DNA of 31,206 nucleotides from an uncultured Trueperaceae bacterium. GTDB lineage: Bacteria > Deinococcota > Deinococci > Deinococcales > Trueperaceae. The stretch covers positions 1 through 31,206 of the forward strand of contig CALCHY010000296.1 in NCBI GenBank assembly GCA_937907415.1, in the 5' to 3' direction. Positions 16,201 to 23,619 of the stretch are shown here, piece by piece; positions within the stretch are counted from its first letter, which is position 1; each line of letters begins with the position of its first letter. The notes below the pieces were generated by a model, which ran no database searches, was not told the origin of the DNA, and saw only the letters and a list, made by a program, of their open reading frames with translations. The position numbers were made by a program, and so were the translations under genes.

Positions 16201-16235
16201 CGTGGGGCTGCGAACGAGTCGTCCGCAGCCCCACG
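16201..16235 (-). terminator. Strong hairpin after potD
   Basis: A perfect 12-base-pair stem (16201-16212 with 16224-16235) and 11-base loop lie 22 bases after the potD stop. On the minus strand it is followed by TTTC, a short T-tract. It is probably a terminator or a processing/stability element that leaves more potD than potA transcript. Confidence 0.75.
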
Positions 16236-16256
16236 CCGACCGCAACTAGCTGGTTC

Positions 16257-17321
16257 TCAGCGCCCGATGAAGATCTTGATCATGTCCCAGGCGTCGTTGA
16301 GGAGGGCCTCACGCTCCGGGGACTGCACGGCGAAGAAGAGGTGCTCGCTCGCGGCTTCGCTCGGGTAGATGGCGGGGTCTTCCGCCAACTCCGGGTCGAT
16401 GAGCCCACCCTCGAGGGCGGCGAGGTTCGGCGTGCCGAACGCCGTGTAGTTGGAGATGTCAGCGGCGACGTGCGGGTCGAGCACGTAGTCGATGAACACT
16501 TCGGCTAGCGCCTTGTTGGGGGCGCCCTTCGGGATGGCGAGGTTGTCGAGCCAGAAGTTCGTGCCTTCCTCCGGGATGACGTAGGCGTAGGTATCGCACT
16601 CGCACTCGTCCATGATCTGGAAGATGTCGCCAGAGTACTCGATGACGATGTCGGCCTCGCCACGCACGAGGATCTCTTGACCGTCGTCGCGGGCGATGTA
16701 CACGACGTTGCCGCCGTTGTCGATCAGGTACTTGGCGGCCTCGTCGATCTCCTTCGCGTCCTCGCTGTTAGGGTCCTTGCCGAGCATGAGCAGGCCCATG
16801 CCGACCATCGCCCCGGTGTCCTCGAGCCATGCGACCGGCCCGTCGTACGCGAACATGTCGGCCCACGAAGTGATCTCAGGGACCTTCTCGGTGTTGTAGC
16901 CGATGCCTACGGTGCCCCACTGGTAGGGGATGGTGTAGTCGTTGCCCGGGTCGAAGGGCAGGCCGATGAAGTCTGGGTCGAGGTTGCCGAAGTTGGGCAG
17001 GTTCGCGTGATCGATCTTCTCGAGGAGCTTCTCGTCGATGAGGAGCCTCACGATCGAGTCGCTTGGGACGACGATGTCGAAGCCTGGGTTGCCTTGGCGC
17101 AACCGCACGAGCATGTCGTCGTCACTGCCGTAAGTGTCGTAGATGACGCGCACCCCGCACGCGGCCTCGAAGTTCGAGATGGTGTCTTCCGCTACGTAAG
17201 TGGCCCAGTTGTAGACGCTGAGGGTTTGGCCGGCGTAGCCAGCCGGGCAGGTCCAGTCGCTCTGAGCGTTGGCGGTCGTGAAGGCTAGGGCCGCCAGGCT
17301 AATGAACAGCAGTTTGCGCAT
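16257..17321 (-). CDS. potD: Spermidine/putrescine-type ABC substrate-binding protein
   Basis: Exported binding protein of 354 residues. A signal peptide (MRKLLFISLAALAFTTANAQ, cleavage after NAQ; no lipobox Cys at the +1 position) precedes a PotD-like fold: LSVYNWATYVAEDTISNFE, YGSDDDMLVRLRQGNPGFDIVVPSD, IPYQWGTVGIGYN, and EYSGDIFQ with the acidic residues expected for an amine ligand. Asp/Glu-rich loops and the ECECD segment make it rather acidic. The ATG has GGAGGACC upstream. It is the first gene of the cluster, with a GATAAT -10 candidate at 17399-17404 and a stable stem-loop in its leader. The ligand is assumed to be a polyamine by family; the binding pocket was not verified. Confidence 0.93.
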   Translation of the reverse strand: MRKLLFISLAALAFTTANAQSDWTCPAGYAGQTLSVYNWATYVAEDTISNFEAACGVRVIYDTYGSDDDMLVRLRQGNPGFDIVVPSDSIVRLLIDEKLLEKIDHANLPNFGNLDPDFIGLPFDPGNDYTIPYQWGTVGIGYNTEKVPEITSWADMFAYDGPVAWLEDTGAMVGMGLLMLGKDPNSEDAKEIDEAAKYLIDNGGNVVYIARDDGQEILVRGEADIVIEYSGDIFQIMDECECDTYAYVIPEEGTNFWLDNLAIPKGAPNKALAEVFIDYVLDPHVAADISNYTAFGTPNLAALEGGLIDPELAEDPAIYPSEAASEHLFFAVQSPEREALLNDAWDMIKIFIGR

Positions 17322-17343
17322 AGGTCCTCCGACAGTCGTGAGT

Positions 17344-17385
17344 GCACCAGTGCAGGTTCAAGCCCCGCTGGCCCTGCGCTGGTGC
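17344..17385 (-). promoter_or_regulatory. Stem-loop in the potD 5' leader
   Basis: A 13-base-pair stem (17344-17356 with 17373-17385, one G-T pair) and a 16-base loop sit between the -10 candidate GATAAT (17399-17404) and the potD ribosome binding site. It would be transcribed, so it may be an attenuator or a protein/ligand-binding leader element; it could also act as DNA operator. Confidence 0.5.
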
Positions 17386-17454
17386 TGGTCAGAGGAAGAT
17401 TATCACCTCGTGACGCCCGTCTAACCGCCAGGTTTAGGGACGCTAAAGCCCCGC

Positions 17455-18330
17455 TCAGCGGCCGGTGAAGTTGACGACCCTATCGAGCTGCGGGTCGGAA
17501 AGTACGCGCCGCAGCACGTTGATGAAGTGCGCGTCGGGCCCAACGAAGTAGCGCGTGCGGCTGCGGCGGGCGCTTAGCGCCTTGTGGACGGCCAGCGCGA
17601 CCTGCTCTGGGTGGGTGCCGTGGTCGGCCGCGTACTTGGCGCTGTTCATCAGGTCTTTGACCAACCAACCGTAGTACTCGCGCGCCTTCAGGGGCATGCG
17701 GTCCATGCGGTCGAGGCCCTCGGTGAGGGACTTCTCCCAGATCGGCGTGGCGATGCGACCAGGCTCGACGACGGATACGCGCACCTTGAACGGCAGTAGT
17801 TCGCGGCGAAACGCGTCGGCAACGGCCTCGAGGGCGAACTTCGAGGCAGCGTACGCGCCGAGCAGGCGTGACGACACGAGCCCAGAGACCGACCCGACGA
17901 ACACGAGGCGACCGGGCCGCTCGCGTAGGAGCGGCAAGAAGGCTTGAGCCATGGCCACCTGGCCGACGACGTTCACCTCGAACTGGCGCCGTAGGTCGTC
18001 GAGCGGCAAAAACTCCATGGGTCCTGCCACGGCGATGCCAGCGTTGTTGACGAGCCCGTGAAAGTGACCGCCGTCGAGTTCGTCGTTGACGCGGCGAGCC
18101 GCCGCGGCCACGTCGTCCCCGTTAGTGACGTCGAGTTCCAGCAGTCGCAACCGCGCAGCCGCAGCTCCGGCGTCAGCCAGCAGGCTGGACGCGTCAACGT
18201 CGGAGCGCAACCCGGCGTAAACGGTGTACCCCTTGTTGAGGAGGGTCAACGCTACCTCACGGCCGATGCCGGTGGACGCGCCCGTTACCGTCACGACGCG
18301 CCGCTGAGTCGGGGACTCTACGTGTGGCAC
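17455..18330 (-). CDS. Short-chain dehydrogenase/reductase
   Basis: Classical SDR of 291 residues, NAD(P)-dependent oxidoreductase. The cofactor motif is TGASTGIG (16-23), NNAG is at 95-98, and the catalytic Ser lies in VGSVSG with Tyr160 and Lys164 in YAASK. The Arg in LRSDVD after the second strand hints at NADPH. The C-terminal part (RTRYFVGPDAHFINVLRRVLSD) resembles SDRs acting on retinol-like, steroid-like or other lipid substrates, but the substrate cannot be read from sequence. It appears to be transcribed alone: 133 bases separate it from potD and 340 bases from the thioesterase. Confidence 0.9.
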   Translation of the reverse strand: MPHVESPTQRRVVTVTGASTGIGREVALTLLNKGYTVYAGLRSDVDASSLLADAGAAAARLRLLELDVTNGDDVAAAARRVNDELDGGHFHGLVNNAGIAVAGPMEFLPLDDLRRQFEVNVVGQVAMAQAFLPLLRERPGRLVFVGSVSGLVSSRLLGAYAASKFALEAVADAFRRELLPFKVRVSVVEPGRIATPIWEKSLTEGLDRMDRMPLKAREYYGWLVKDLMNSAKYAADHGTHPEQVALAVHKALSARRSRTRYFVGPDAHFINVLRRVLSDPQLDRVVNFTGR

Positions 18331-18670
18331 GCGAGCAGTCTAGCAGGGGCGCCTGGTGGCGCGACCAGGCAGCGCCGCGGCCGGAGCAGGACTGCTCCGG
18401 CCGCGCTGACGCCTAACTCGTGCTCTGGCTTCCGGGCCCCCGGCACCGGGACCCTCCCGGCCCTGACATCTTGCACTTGCGCCTTGCCTCGCTGGAGGCC
18501 CGGAAGCTTTACAGCGGTGGTGGGGCTGGGTTGGGGATGCGCTCCCTCGGTGCTAGCGCTCGCCCCTTAGCCTGGAGCCTGCGCCCCTACCGCTTCAGCT
18601 ACAGGATAGTGCGTTGTAGACGCCGTAAACAGGGACTTCCGTCCCGCGCGTCGCCCTGCCTGTGCACGCC
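18331..18670. other. Structured 340-base intergenic region without a gene
   Basis: No convincing coding frame lies here. It has a perfect 12-base-pair hairpin with a GGAC loop (18377-18404) and an 11-base perfect inverted repeat, GCTTCCGGGCC at 18428-18438 and GGCCCGGAAGC at 18497-18507, enclosing 58 bases that themselves hold a CCCG/CGGG hairpin. A smaller GGGAC-GGAA-GTCCC hairpin followed by TGTTT on the minus strand (about 18632-18645) could terminate the thioesterase transcript. The remainder should contain the SDR promoter. The nested pairing would suit a structured RNA, but I matched no known class. Confidence 0.55.
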
Positions 18671-19063
18671 CTACTGCGACTCGCGCCACTCCTCGAAGAC
18701 GCGCCTCGCCTCGTCTGGCACGCGCACCGGCATGTTCGTACCGTAGTCGAACCACACGGCGACCGCCTCGACTTCGACCGCCAACTCGTCGTCGGCAACC
18801 ACTTCCTGGCGCATCGTGATGCTCGAGTTGCCGACCCTCTCAACCCACGTCTCGACCCGCACCCGCTCACCAAGTCGCACCTGCTTGCGGTAGTCGAGGG
18901 CGAGCCGCGCGAGGATGAAGCCGCCAGGCGGCAAGCCGAGCGCCCGCACGAACTCGACGCGCCCCAGCTCCGCGTAAGTCGCGTAGGTCGCGTTGTTTAT
19001 GTGGCCAAGCGCGTCGGTGTCGCCGAAGCGCACTTGAATGTCGAGGCCGAACCTCCGCTTCAC
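18671..19063 (-). CDS. Acyl-CoA thioesterase (4HBT/YbgC-FadM-like hotdog protein)
   Basis: A 130-residue single hotdog-fold thioesterase, cleaving acyl-CoA esters. The characteristic N-terminal block VRFGDTDALGHINNATYATYAE contains the catalytic Asp of the 4-hydroxybenzoyl-CoA thioesterase group and the start of the long central helix; VEFVRALGLPPGGFILARLALDYRKQV and VRVETWVERVGNSSITM follow. Length is normal. GTG at 19063 overlaps the mutM stop (GTGA), so it is translated from the hisA-mutM transcript. Substrate chain length is not evident. Confidence 0.9.
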   Translation of the reverse strand: MKRRFGLDIQVRFGDTDALGHINNATYATYAELGRVEFVRALGLPPGGFILARLALDYRKQVRLGERVRVETWVERVGNSSITMRQEVVADDELAVEVEAVAVWFDYGTNMPVRVPDEARRVFEEWRESQ

Positions 19064-19896
19064 GGCTTACCTTTCGGGGCGGCCTGGCACGTTGGGCAGT
19101 AACTCGTGCCGCGCTGCCCGACCACCAGGCGCTGCATCGTCGTGCCGCAGCGTGGGCACGGCTGCCCGGCGCGGCCGTACGCAGCTAGTTGCCTGGCGTA
19201 CTCCCCCTGCTTGCCCAACACCGTGCGGTAGTCGGACAACGTCGTGCCCTGCGAGGCGACGGCGGCGCTCAAGACTTCGCGAACGGCGTGGTGCAAGCGC
19301 GTCGCCTGCTCCGGGGTGAGTGCTGAGGCCGGAGTCAGGGGGTGAACCGCCGCGCGCCACAACGCCTCGTCTGCGTAGATGTTGCCGACGCCGGCAACGG
19401 GTCGCTGGCTCAAGAGGTACGACTTCACGCTCATGTGAGAGCGCTGCAGGGCGCTCTGGAAGGCGGCCACCGTGAAGCCGTCGCTTAGCGGTTCTGGGCC
19501 GAGCGCGGCGAGCGTCGGCAGGCCCGCGTACTCCCCGCGCTTGACGACGAGGAAACGCCCGAAGCGCCGCGGGTCGAGGAAGTAGAGGACGTTAGGGGCG
19601 CCGCCGCTGAGGCCGACGCGCACGCGCACGTGCGAGGCGGCGCGCTCAGATGGGGCGTCTTGCGCCAGCACGCCCGTCATGCCGAGGTGCGCCACCAGCT
19701 CGAGCCCACCGGAGAGGGGCATGAGCAGGAACTTGCCCCGCCGCTCGACGGCCTCGATACGCCGCCCGAGCGCCAGCTCGAGGCTGGCGTACTTCGGCCC
19801 GAGCGGTGCTAGCAAGTCGATCTCGAGGATGTCACGGCCTTGCAACCAGGGGGCGAGTTCGCGGCGGACCGTTTCGACTTCAGGTAGTTCTGGGAT
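19060..19896 (-). CDS. mutM: Formamidopyrimidine-DNA glycosylase with an apparent ATC start codon
   Basis: Base-excision repair glycosylase/AP lyase for 8-oxoguanine and formamidopyrimidines. Catalysis needs proline at position 2 after removal of Met, followed by Glu3: here the frame reads ATC-CCA-GAA-CTA-CCT, i.e. start-PELPEVETVRREL. No ATG, GTG or TTG lies nearby in frame, so ATC at 19894-19896 must be the start; GAGGGGAAG about eight bases upstream is a good ribosome binding site. Length 278 is normal. Other marks are Lys55 in GKFLLM, the helix-two-turn-helix around AGVGNIYADEALW, and a C-terminal zinc finger CPRC...CPTC. The gene overlaps hisA by 17 bases and the thioesterase by four. 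Confidence 0.93.
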   Translation of the reverse strand: MPELPEVETVRRELAPWLQGRDILEIDLLAPLGPKYASLELALGRRIEAVERRGKFLLMPLSGGLELVAHLGMTGVLAQDAPSERAASHVRVRVGLSGGAPNVLYFLDPRRFGRFLVVKRGEYAGLPTLAALGPEPLSDGFTVAAFQSALQRSHMSVKSYLLSQRPVAGVGNIYADEALWRAAVHPLTPASALTPEQATRLHHAVREVLSAAVASQGTTLSDYRTVLGKQGEYARQLAAYGRAGQPCPRCGTTMQRLVVGQRGTSYCPTCQAAPKGKP

Positions 19897-20581
19897 AAGT
19901 GATCTTCCCCTCGTACAGCGCCCGGCCGACGATGGCGCCCTGCAGCCCGAGGCGCTCGTAGAGGTCGAGGTCTGCGTCCGTTGCCACGCCGCCACCGGCG
20001 ACGAGGCTACCCGCGAAGGCGTCACGCATGCGCGCGACGGGTTCCTCATCGACGCCGAGCATGGTGCCGTCGCGCCCGACGTCCGTGTAGATGACGTGGG
20101 TGACGCCCTGTTCGGCGACGCGCTTGGCGAGGGAGATGGCGTCGACCGCCGTCGTCTCCACCCAGCCGCGCACCGCGACGAGGCCGTCACGAGCGTCGAT
20201 GGAGACGCACACGCGCTCGGGCCCGAAGTCGGTCACGAGGCGCTCGACGACCTCCGGTTGCGTGACGGCGACCGTGCCGAGCACCACCTTGTCGAGCACA
20301 GCAAGCCAGCGTTGCGCCGCTTCCAGGCTGCGCACCCCGCCGCCTAGCTCGACCTTGGCGTCGACGCTAGCCACCAAGCGGGCAACCAGCGCCGTGTTGT
20401 CGCCGCGGCCTAGGCTGGCGTCGAGGTCGACGACGTGCAGCCACTTCGCGCCGAGGCCGTCCCACTTGACGGCGGCGTCAACCGGGTCCTTGAAGTAGAC
20501 GGTCTCACGCTCTGGATCGCCCTCGTAGAGGCGAACCGCTCTGCCTTGCTGGATGTCGACTGCTGGGATGACGAGAAACAT
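19880..20581 (-). CDS. hisA: Phosphoribosylformimino-5-aminoimidazole carboxamide ribotide isomerase
   Basis: Fourth step of histidine biosynthesis: Amadori isomerisation of ProFAR to PRFAR, cytosolic (beta-alpha)8 barrel, 233 residues. Catalytic Asp9 (IPAVDIQ) and Asp129 (SIDARDG) are present, as are both phosphate-binding halves (VELGGGVRS, and VAGGGVAT with TDVGRDGTM). No other his genes are nearby, so it is scattered from the pathway. There is no Shine-Dalgarno before the ATG; a -10 candidate TATGCT at 20591-20596 puts the transcript start about three bases before the start codon, suggesting a leaderless mRNA. mutM starts inside its last codons. Confidence 0.95.
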   Translation of the reverse strand: MFLVIPAVDIQQGRAVRLYEGDPERETVYFKDPVDAAVKWDGLGAKWLHVVDLDASLGRGDNTALVARLVASVDAKVELGGGVRSLEAAQRWLAVLDKVVLGTVAVTQPEVVERLVTDFGPERVCVSIDARDGLVAVRGWVETTAVDAISLAKRVAEQGVTHVIYTDVGRDGTMLGVDEEPVARMRDAFAGSLVAGGGVATDADLDLYERLGLQGAIVGRALYEGKITYPRTT

Positions 20582-20656
20582 GTGCGGCCGAGCATAACCT
20601 TGCCTCTGCGCTCTTCACGCCGGCCGCGCTGCAGACAAGTCGTCGTTCGGCGCAAC

Positions 20657-20684
20657 TTGACAGCCAGCACACCAGGCCTATACT
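20657..20684 (+). promoter_or_regulatory. Consensus-like promoter for yceD-rpmF-fab, leaderless
   Basis: TTGACA (20657-20662), a 16-base spacer and TATACT (20679-20684). The ATG at 20693 is eight bases past the -10 box, so the mRNA should start within about two bases of the start codon. It is the best promoter in the window and probably drives the whole lipid cluster. Confidence 0.88.
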
Positions 20685-20692
20685 TTCAAGGG

Positions 20693-21274
20693 ATGCAGTC
20701 TAGCGACTCAGCGGTACTCAACTTAGCCTCACTCTTGCAGCACTCCCCGGGCCAGCCGTCCGAGGTTAGCGCAGAGGGTCTGTTGACGCCTGCACCTGAA
20801 CTGCTAGAAGCCGACGGCATACGGCTCAAGGAACCACTCAGGTGGCGCCTTACTGTCATGAACGCGGGTGGCGACGACGACTTCGTTCTAGAAGGCGCCG
20901 TCGAAGGCACCGTCATCATGGAGTGCCGCCGTTGCCTCACGGACGTAGACACCAAGGTGCGCACCACCTTCGTCTACCCCATGGAGTACCGGCCTTCCGA
21001 CTTGCCCCTCGTTCTCGACGAGGACAGCAAGGAAGGCGACGACGAGCTGCTGATCTTCGGCTCGTTCGCGGTAGACTTCAGCGCGTTCCTCACCGAACTC
21101 GTGGCCATCGAACTGCCGATCACGGCGGTCTGTCGGCCCGGCTGCCTCGGCCTGGACGAGAACGGCGTGAACCTCAACGAGCACCCCGAGTTGGCGCCCA
21201 AGCGCAAGCCACAAGTGGTGACCGAAGGCGTTTCGCCTTTCGCCGCGCTGAAAGACATCGACATCTCGGCCTGA
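20693..21274 (+). CDS. yceD: DUF177/YceD family protein, linked to rRNA and L32
   Basis: A 193-residue member of the YceD (DUF177) family, almost always encoded directly upstream of rpmF. The core is visible: LEGAVEGTVIMECRRCLTDVDTKV with the CxxC pair, an acidic middle (DEDSKEGDDELL), FAVDFSAFLTELVAIELP, and CRPGCLGLDENG with the second cysteine pair. From family knowledge it affects 23S rRNA accumulation or processing in bacteria and plants; the four cysteines may bind zinc, which is inference. I start at ATG 20693 because it follows the promoter; the longer open frame upstream is antisense to hisA. It heads the operon. Confidence 0.92.
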   Translation: MQSSDSAVLNLASLLQHSPGQPSEVSAEGLLTPAPELLEADGIRLKEPLRWRLTVMNAGGDDDFVLEGAVEGTVIMECRRCLTDVDTKVRTTFVYPMEYRPSDLPLVLDEDSKEGDDELLIFGSFAVDFSAFLTELVAIELPITAVCRPGCLGLDENGVNLNEHPELAPKRKPQVVTEGVSPFAALKDIDISA

Positions 21275-21349
21275 CCGCCCGCCAGGCGGCTGCCTTGAGC
21301 CGAACAACACTCGCGTCACCGCGAGCTATTCAGAAGGAGTTTGGACCAG

Positions 21350-21535
21350 ATGGCTAAGCACCCAGTACCCAAGAAGCGCACTTCGGCCTCCAGCCGTGAC
21401 GCTCGTCGCTCGCACCATGCCCTAAGCGAGCCGACGCTCGTAGCGTGCCCACAGTGCAAGGCCATGAAGCCGCCGCACGTCGTGTGCCCAGAGTGCGGTT
21501 CCTATAACGGCCGTCAGGTGATCGCGGAGGCTTGA
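21350..21535 (+). CDS. rpmF: 50S ribosomal protein L32
   Basis: A 61-residue ribosomal protein of the large subunit. It starts MAKHPVPKKRTSASSRDARRSHHAL, the classic basic L32 N-terminus, and has the zinc-ribbon CPQC...CPEC. This is the C4 (zinc-containing) form rather than the zinc-free one. The ATG at 21350 is ten bases after GGAG; a TTG three codons earlier is not needed. It lies between yceD and fabH, the same order found in many bacteria, which ties ribosome and fatty-acid production to one promoter. Confidence 0.97.
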   Translation: MAKHPVPKKRTSASSRDARRSHHALSEPTLVACPQCKAMKPPHVVCPECGSYNGRQVIAEA

Positions 21536-21685
21536 TGCCGTCCCGGCAGCGCCGGCGCCCTTCAGCGCTGGCGGTGGCCTCACTGCCCGCGGGCCTGAGT
21601 GGCCCTGCCAGGACGGCTTCGGCCGTCCTTTCTCCTACCGGTCGCCGCTTACTCGGCTAGCGACCGCTCCCCAAGCAGGTGCCGA

Positions 21686-22675
21686 GTGAGCCAAGCGAAG
21701 ACTAGGGCGGGCGTTACCGCGCTGGGCGCTTACGCGCCCTCCAACATCGTCAGCAACGAAGACCTAGAGAAGATCATGGACACGTCCGACGAGTGGATCA
21801 CCACGCGCACGGGCATCAAGCGCCGCCACGTCGCCGCCGACAACGAGTTCACCTCTGACTTGGCGTTCCGGGCCGTGGAGGACCTCCTCGCCCGCCACGG
21901 CGACGACGCGCTGGCCGGGGTCGACATGGTCATCGTCGCCACGAACACGCCAGACGCGCTCTTCCCGGCCACAGCCGCGCTCGTGCAGGACAAGTTCAAG
22001 CTGTCAGCCGGAGCGTTCGACCTCTTGGCGGCCTGCCCAGGCTGGTTGTACGCCGTCGGCATCGCCAAGAGCCTCGTAGAGGCCGGCCAGTGCAAGCGCG
22101 TGCTGGCCATCGGCGCGGAGGCCCTGACGAAGATCGTCGACTGGAACGACCGCTCCACCGCCGTGCTCTTCGGCGACGGGGCTGGCGCCGCCATCATCGA
22201 GGCCGTGCCAGAACCGTACGGCATCAAGGGCGTCGTGATGGGCGCGGACGGCTCCGGCGCAGACCAGCTCCACAAGCGCGCCGTCGGTGCGTGCCTGCCG
22301 AGCGGCACTCCCCTATCCGACTCGCTCTACATGAACGGCCGTGAGGTCTACAAGTTCGCGGTGCGCGTCATGAACACCGCGACGCTCGAGGCCGTGCAGA
22401 AGGCCGGCCTGACCGTGGCCGACATCTCGCTGTTCGTGCCGCACCAGGCGAACCTCCGCATCATCGAGGCCGCCCGCGAGCGCCTCAGCTTGCCGCGCGA
22501 ACGCGTCGTCGTCACGGTCGACGAGTACGGCAACAACTCGACGGCCAGCATCCCGCTGGCACTGCGCCACGCGCTGGATGCCGGTCAGATCGCCGCGGGC
22601 GACAACCTCCTGCTCGTCTCGTTCGGAGCGGGCCTCACCTGGGCGGCTTCCGTCCTGACCTGGGGTCCGGTGTGA
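21686..22675 (+). CDS. fabH: Beta-ketoacyl-ACP synthase III
   Basis: Starts fatty-acid synthesis by condensing an acyl-CoA primer with malonyl-ACP. The 329-residue product has Cys117 in LLAACPGWLYAVG, His in VPHQANLRIIEA and Asn in YGNNSTASIPLAL, the complete Cys-His-Asn triad. The residue after the cysteine is Pro, where many FabH have Ser. GTG at 21686 begins just before the conserved GVTALGAYAPSNIVSNEDLEK; the frame is open further upstream but not conserved. The 150 bases after rpmF hold a GC-rich stretch with no gene. The stop overlaps the fabD start (GTGA). Confidence 0.96.
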   Translation: MSQAKTRAGVTALGAYAPSNIVSNEDLEKIMDTSDEWITTRTGIKRRHVAADNEFTSDLAFRAVEDLLARHGDDALAGVDMVIVATNTPDALFPATAALVQDKFKLSAGAFDLLAACPGWLYAVGIAKSLVEAGQCKRVLAIGAEALTKIVDWNDRSTAVLFGDGAGAAIIEAVPEPYGIKGVVMGADGSGADQLHKRAVGACLPSGTPLSDSLYMNGREVYKFAVRVMNTATLEAVQKAGLTVADISLFVPHQANLRIIEAARERLSLPRERVVVTVDEYGNNSTASIPLALRHALDAGQIAAGDNLLLVSFGAGLTWAASVLTWGPV

Positions 22676-23619
22676 CCCAGCGCGTTGCCGCGCTCTTCCC
22701 CGGCCAAGGCTCGCAGGCGGTAGGCATGGCGCAAGAGCTCTACTCGGCGTCCCCTGCCGCCAAGCGTGTGCTTGACGAGGCCGAGGCAACGCTGCCGGGC
22801 CTCCTCGCCCTGATGTGGGAGGGCCCAGCTGAAGAGCTGCAGTTGACGGCCAACCAGCAGCCCGCGCTGGTGGCGGCGGGCGCCGCGGCTTACGCCGCTT
22901 ACCGCGAGGCGGGTGGCGCGGAGGTGCGCTTCGCCGCGGGGCACTCGCTCGGCGAGTACACGGCGCTCGTGGCCGCAGGCTGCTTGAGCGTCAGCGCGGC
23001 GGTGCGGCTCGTGCGCAAGCGCGGCGCGTACATGCAGGCGGCCGTAGCGCCGGGCGCTGGCGCCATGGCAGCGGTCCTCAAGCTCGAGGAGAGCACCATA
23101 CGCGAGGTCCTCGCGGACCTGGGTCCTCACGAGGTAGTCGCCGTAGCCAACCTCAACGCTCCCGGCCAGACCGTGGTGTCCGGCTCGGCCGCCGGAGTCG
23201 AACGCGCCGCGGCCGTGCTGAAGGAGCGCGGTGCGCGCGTCATACCTCTCAAGGTGAGCGCGCCCTTCCACTCGCCCCTCATGCAGCCAGCCGCCGAGCG
23301 CCTAGCTGCCGACCTCGCGACTGAGGTCTTCGACGAGCCCGCCTTCGTTGTCGTGTGCAACGTCACCGCCGAGCCGCTGCCTAACGCGGCTAGCGCCGCT
23401 CGCCTCCTGACCGAGCAGGTAACGGCGCCAGTGCGGTGGGTCGAGTGCGTGCAGCAGCTCAGCGCGCTGGGCGCAACGCGCTACATAGAGTTCGGGTCCG
23501 GCAAGGTCCTAACCGCCTTGCTAGAACGCATCCTGCCTGGCGCAGCGGGCGCTGCCGTCACCGACTCAGCGTCGCTGGCAGCGGCCGTTGCGTCCTCGAG
23601 CGAGGGGGAACCTGCATGA
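22672..23619 (+). CDS. fabD: Malonyl-CoA:ACP transacylase
   Basis: Transfers malonyl groups from CoA to ACP, supplying the extender for FabH and FabF. The 315 residues include the N-terminal ALFPGQGSQAVGM, the nucleophile Ser92 in GHSLGEYTALVAAG, the Arg in KRGAYMQAA, and the catalytic His in SAPFHSPLM. Length is normal. The GTG start is coupled to fabH by a 4-base overlap, and its stop overlaps the fabG ATG (ATGA), so fabH, fabD and fabG are translated as a chain. Confidence 0.97.
   Translation: MTQRVAALFPGQGSQAVGMAQELYSASPAAKRVLDEAEATLPGLLALMWEGPAEELQLTANQQPALVAAGAAAYAAYREAGGAEVRFAAGHSLGEYTALVAAGCLSVSAAVRLVRKRGAYMQAAVAPGAGAMAAVLKLEESTIREVLADLGPHEVVAVANLNAPGQTVVSGSAAGVERAAAVLKERGARVIPLKVSAPFHSPLMQPAAERLAADLATEVFDEPAFVVVCNVTAEPLPNAASAARLLTEQVTAPVRWVECVQQLSALGATRYIEFGSGKVLTALLERILPGAAGAAVTDSASLAAAVASSSEGEPA

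Noticed and set aside
18420..18560. Possible signal recognition particle RNA because of CCGGAAG-like strings on either strand
   Set aside because: The conserved SRP core (GGTCAGG...GGAAGGAAGCAGCC) is absent; only the palindromic GGCCCGGAAGC recurs.
19897..20190. N-terminal extension of mutM inside hisA
   Set aside because: Fpg must begin with proline at position 2; the extra ~98 residues are hisA read in another frame.
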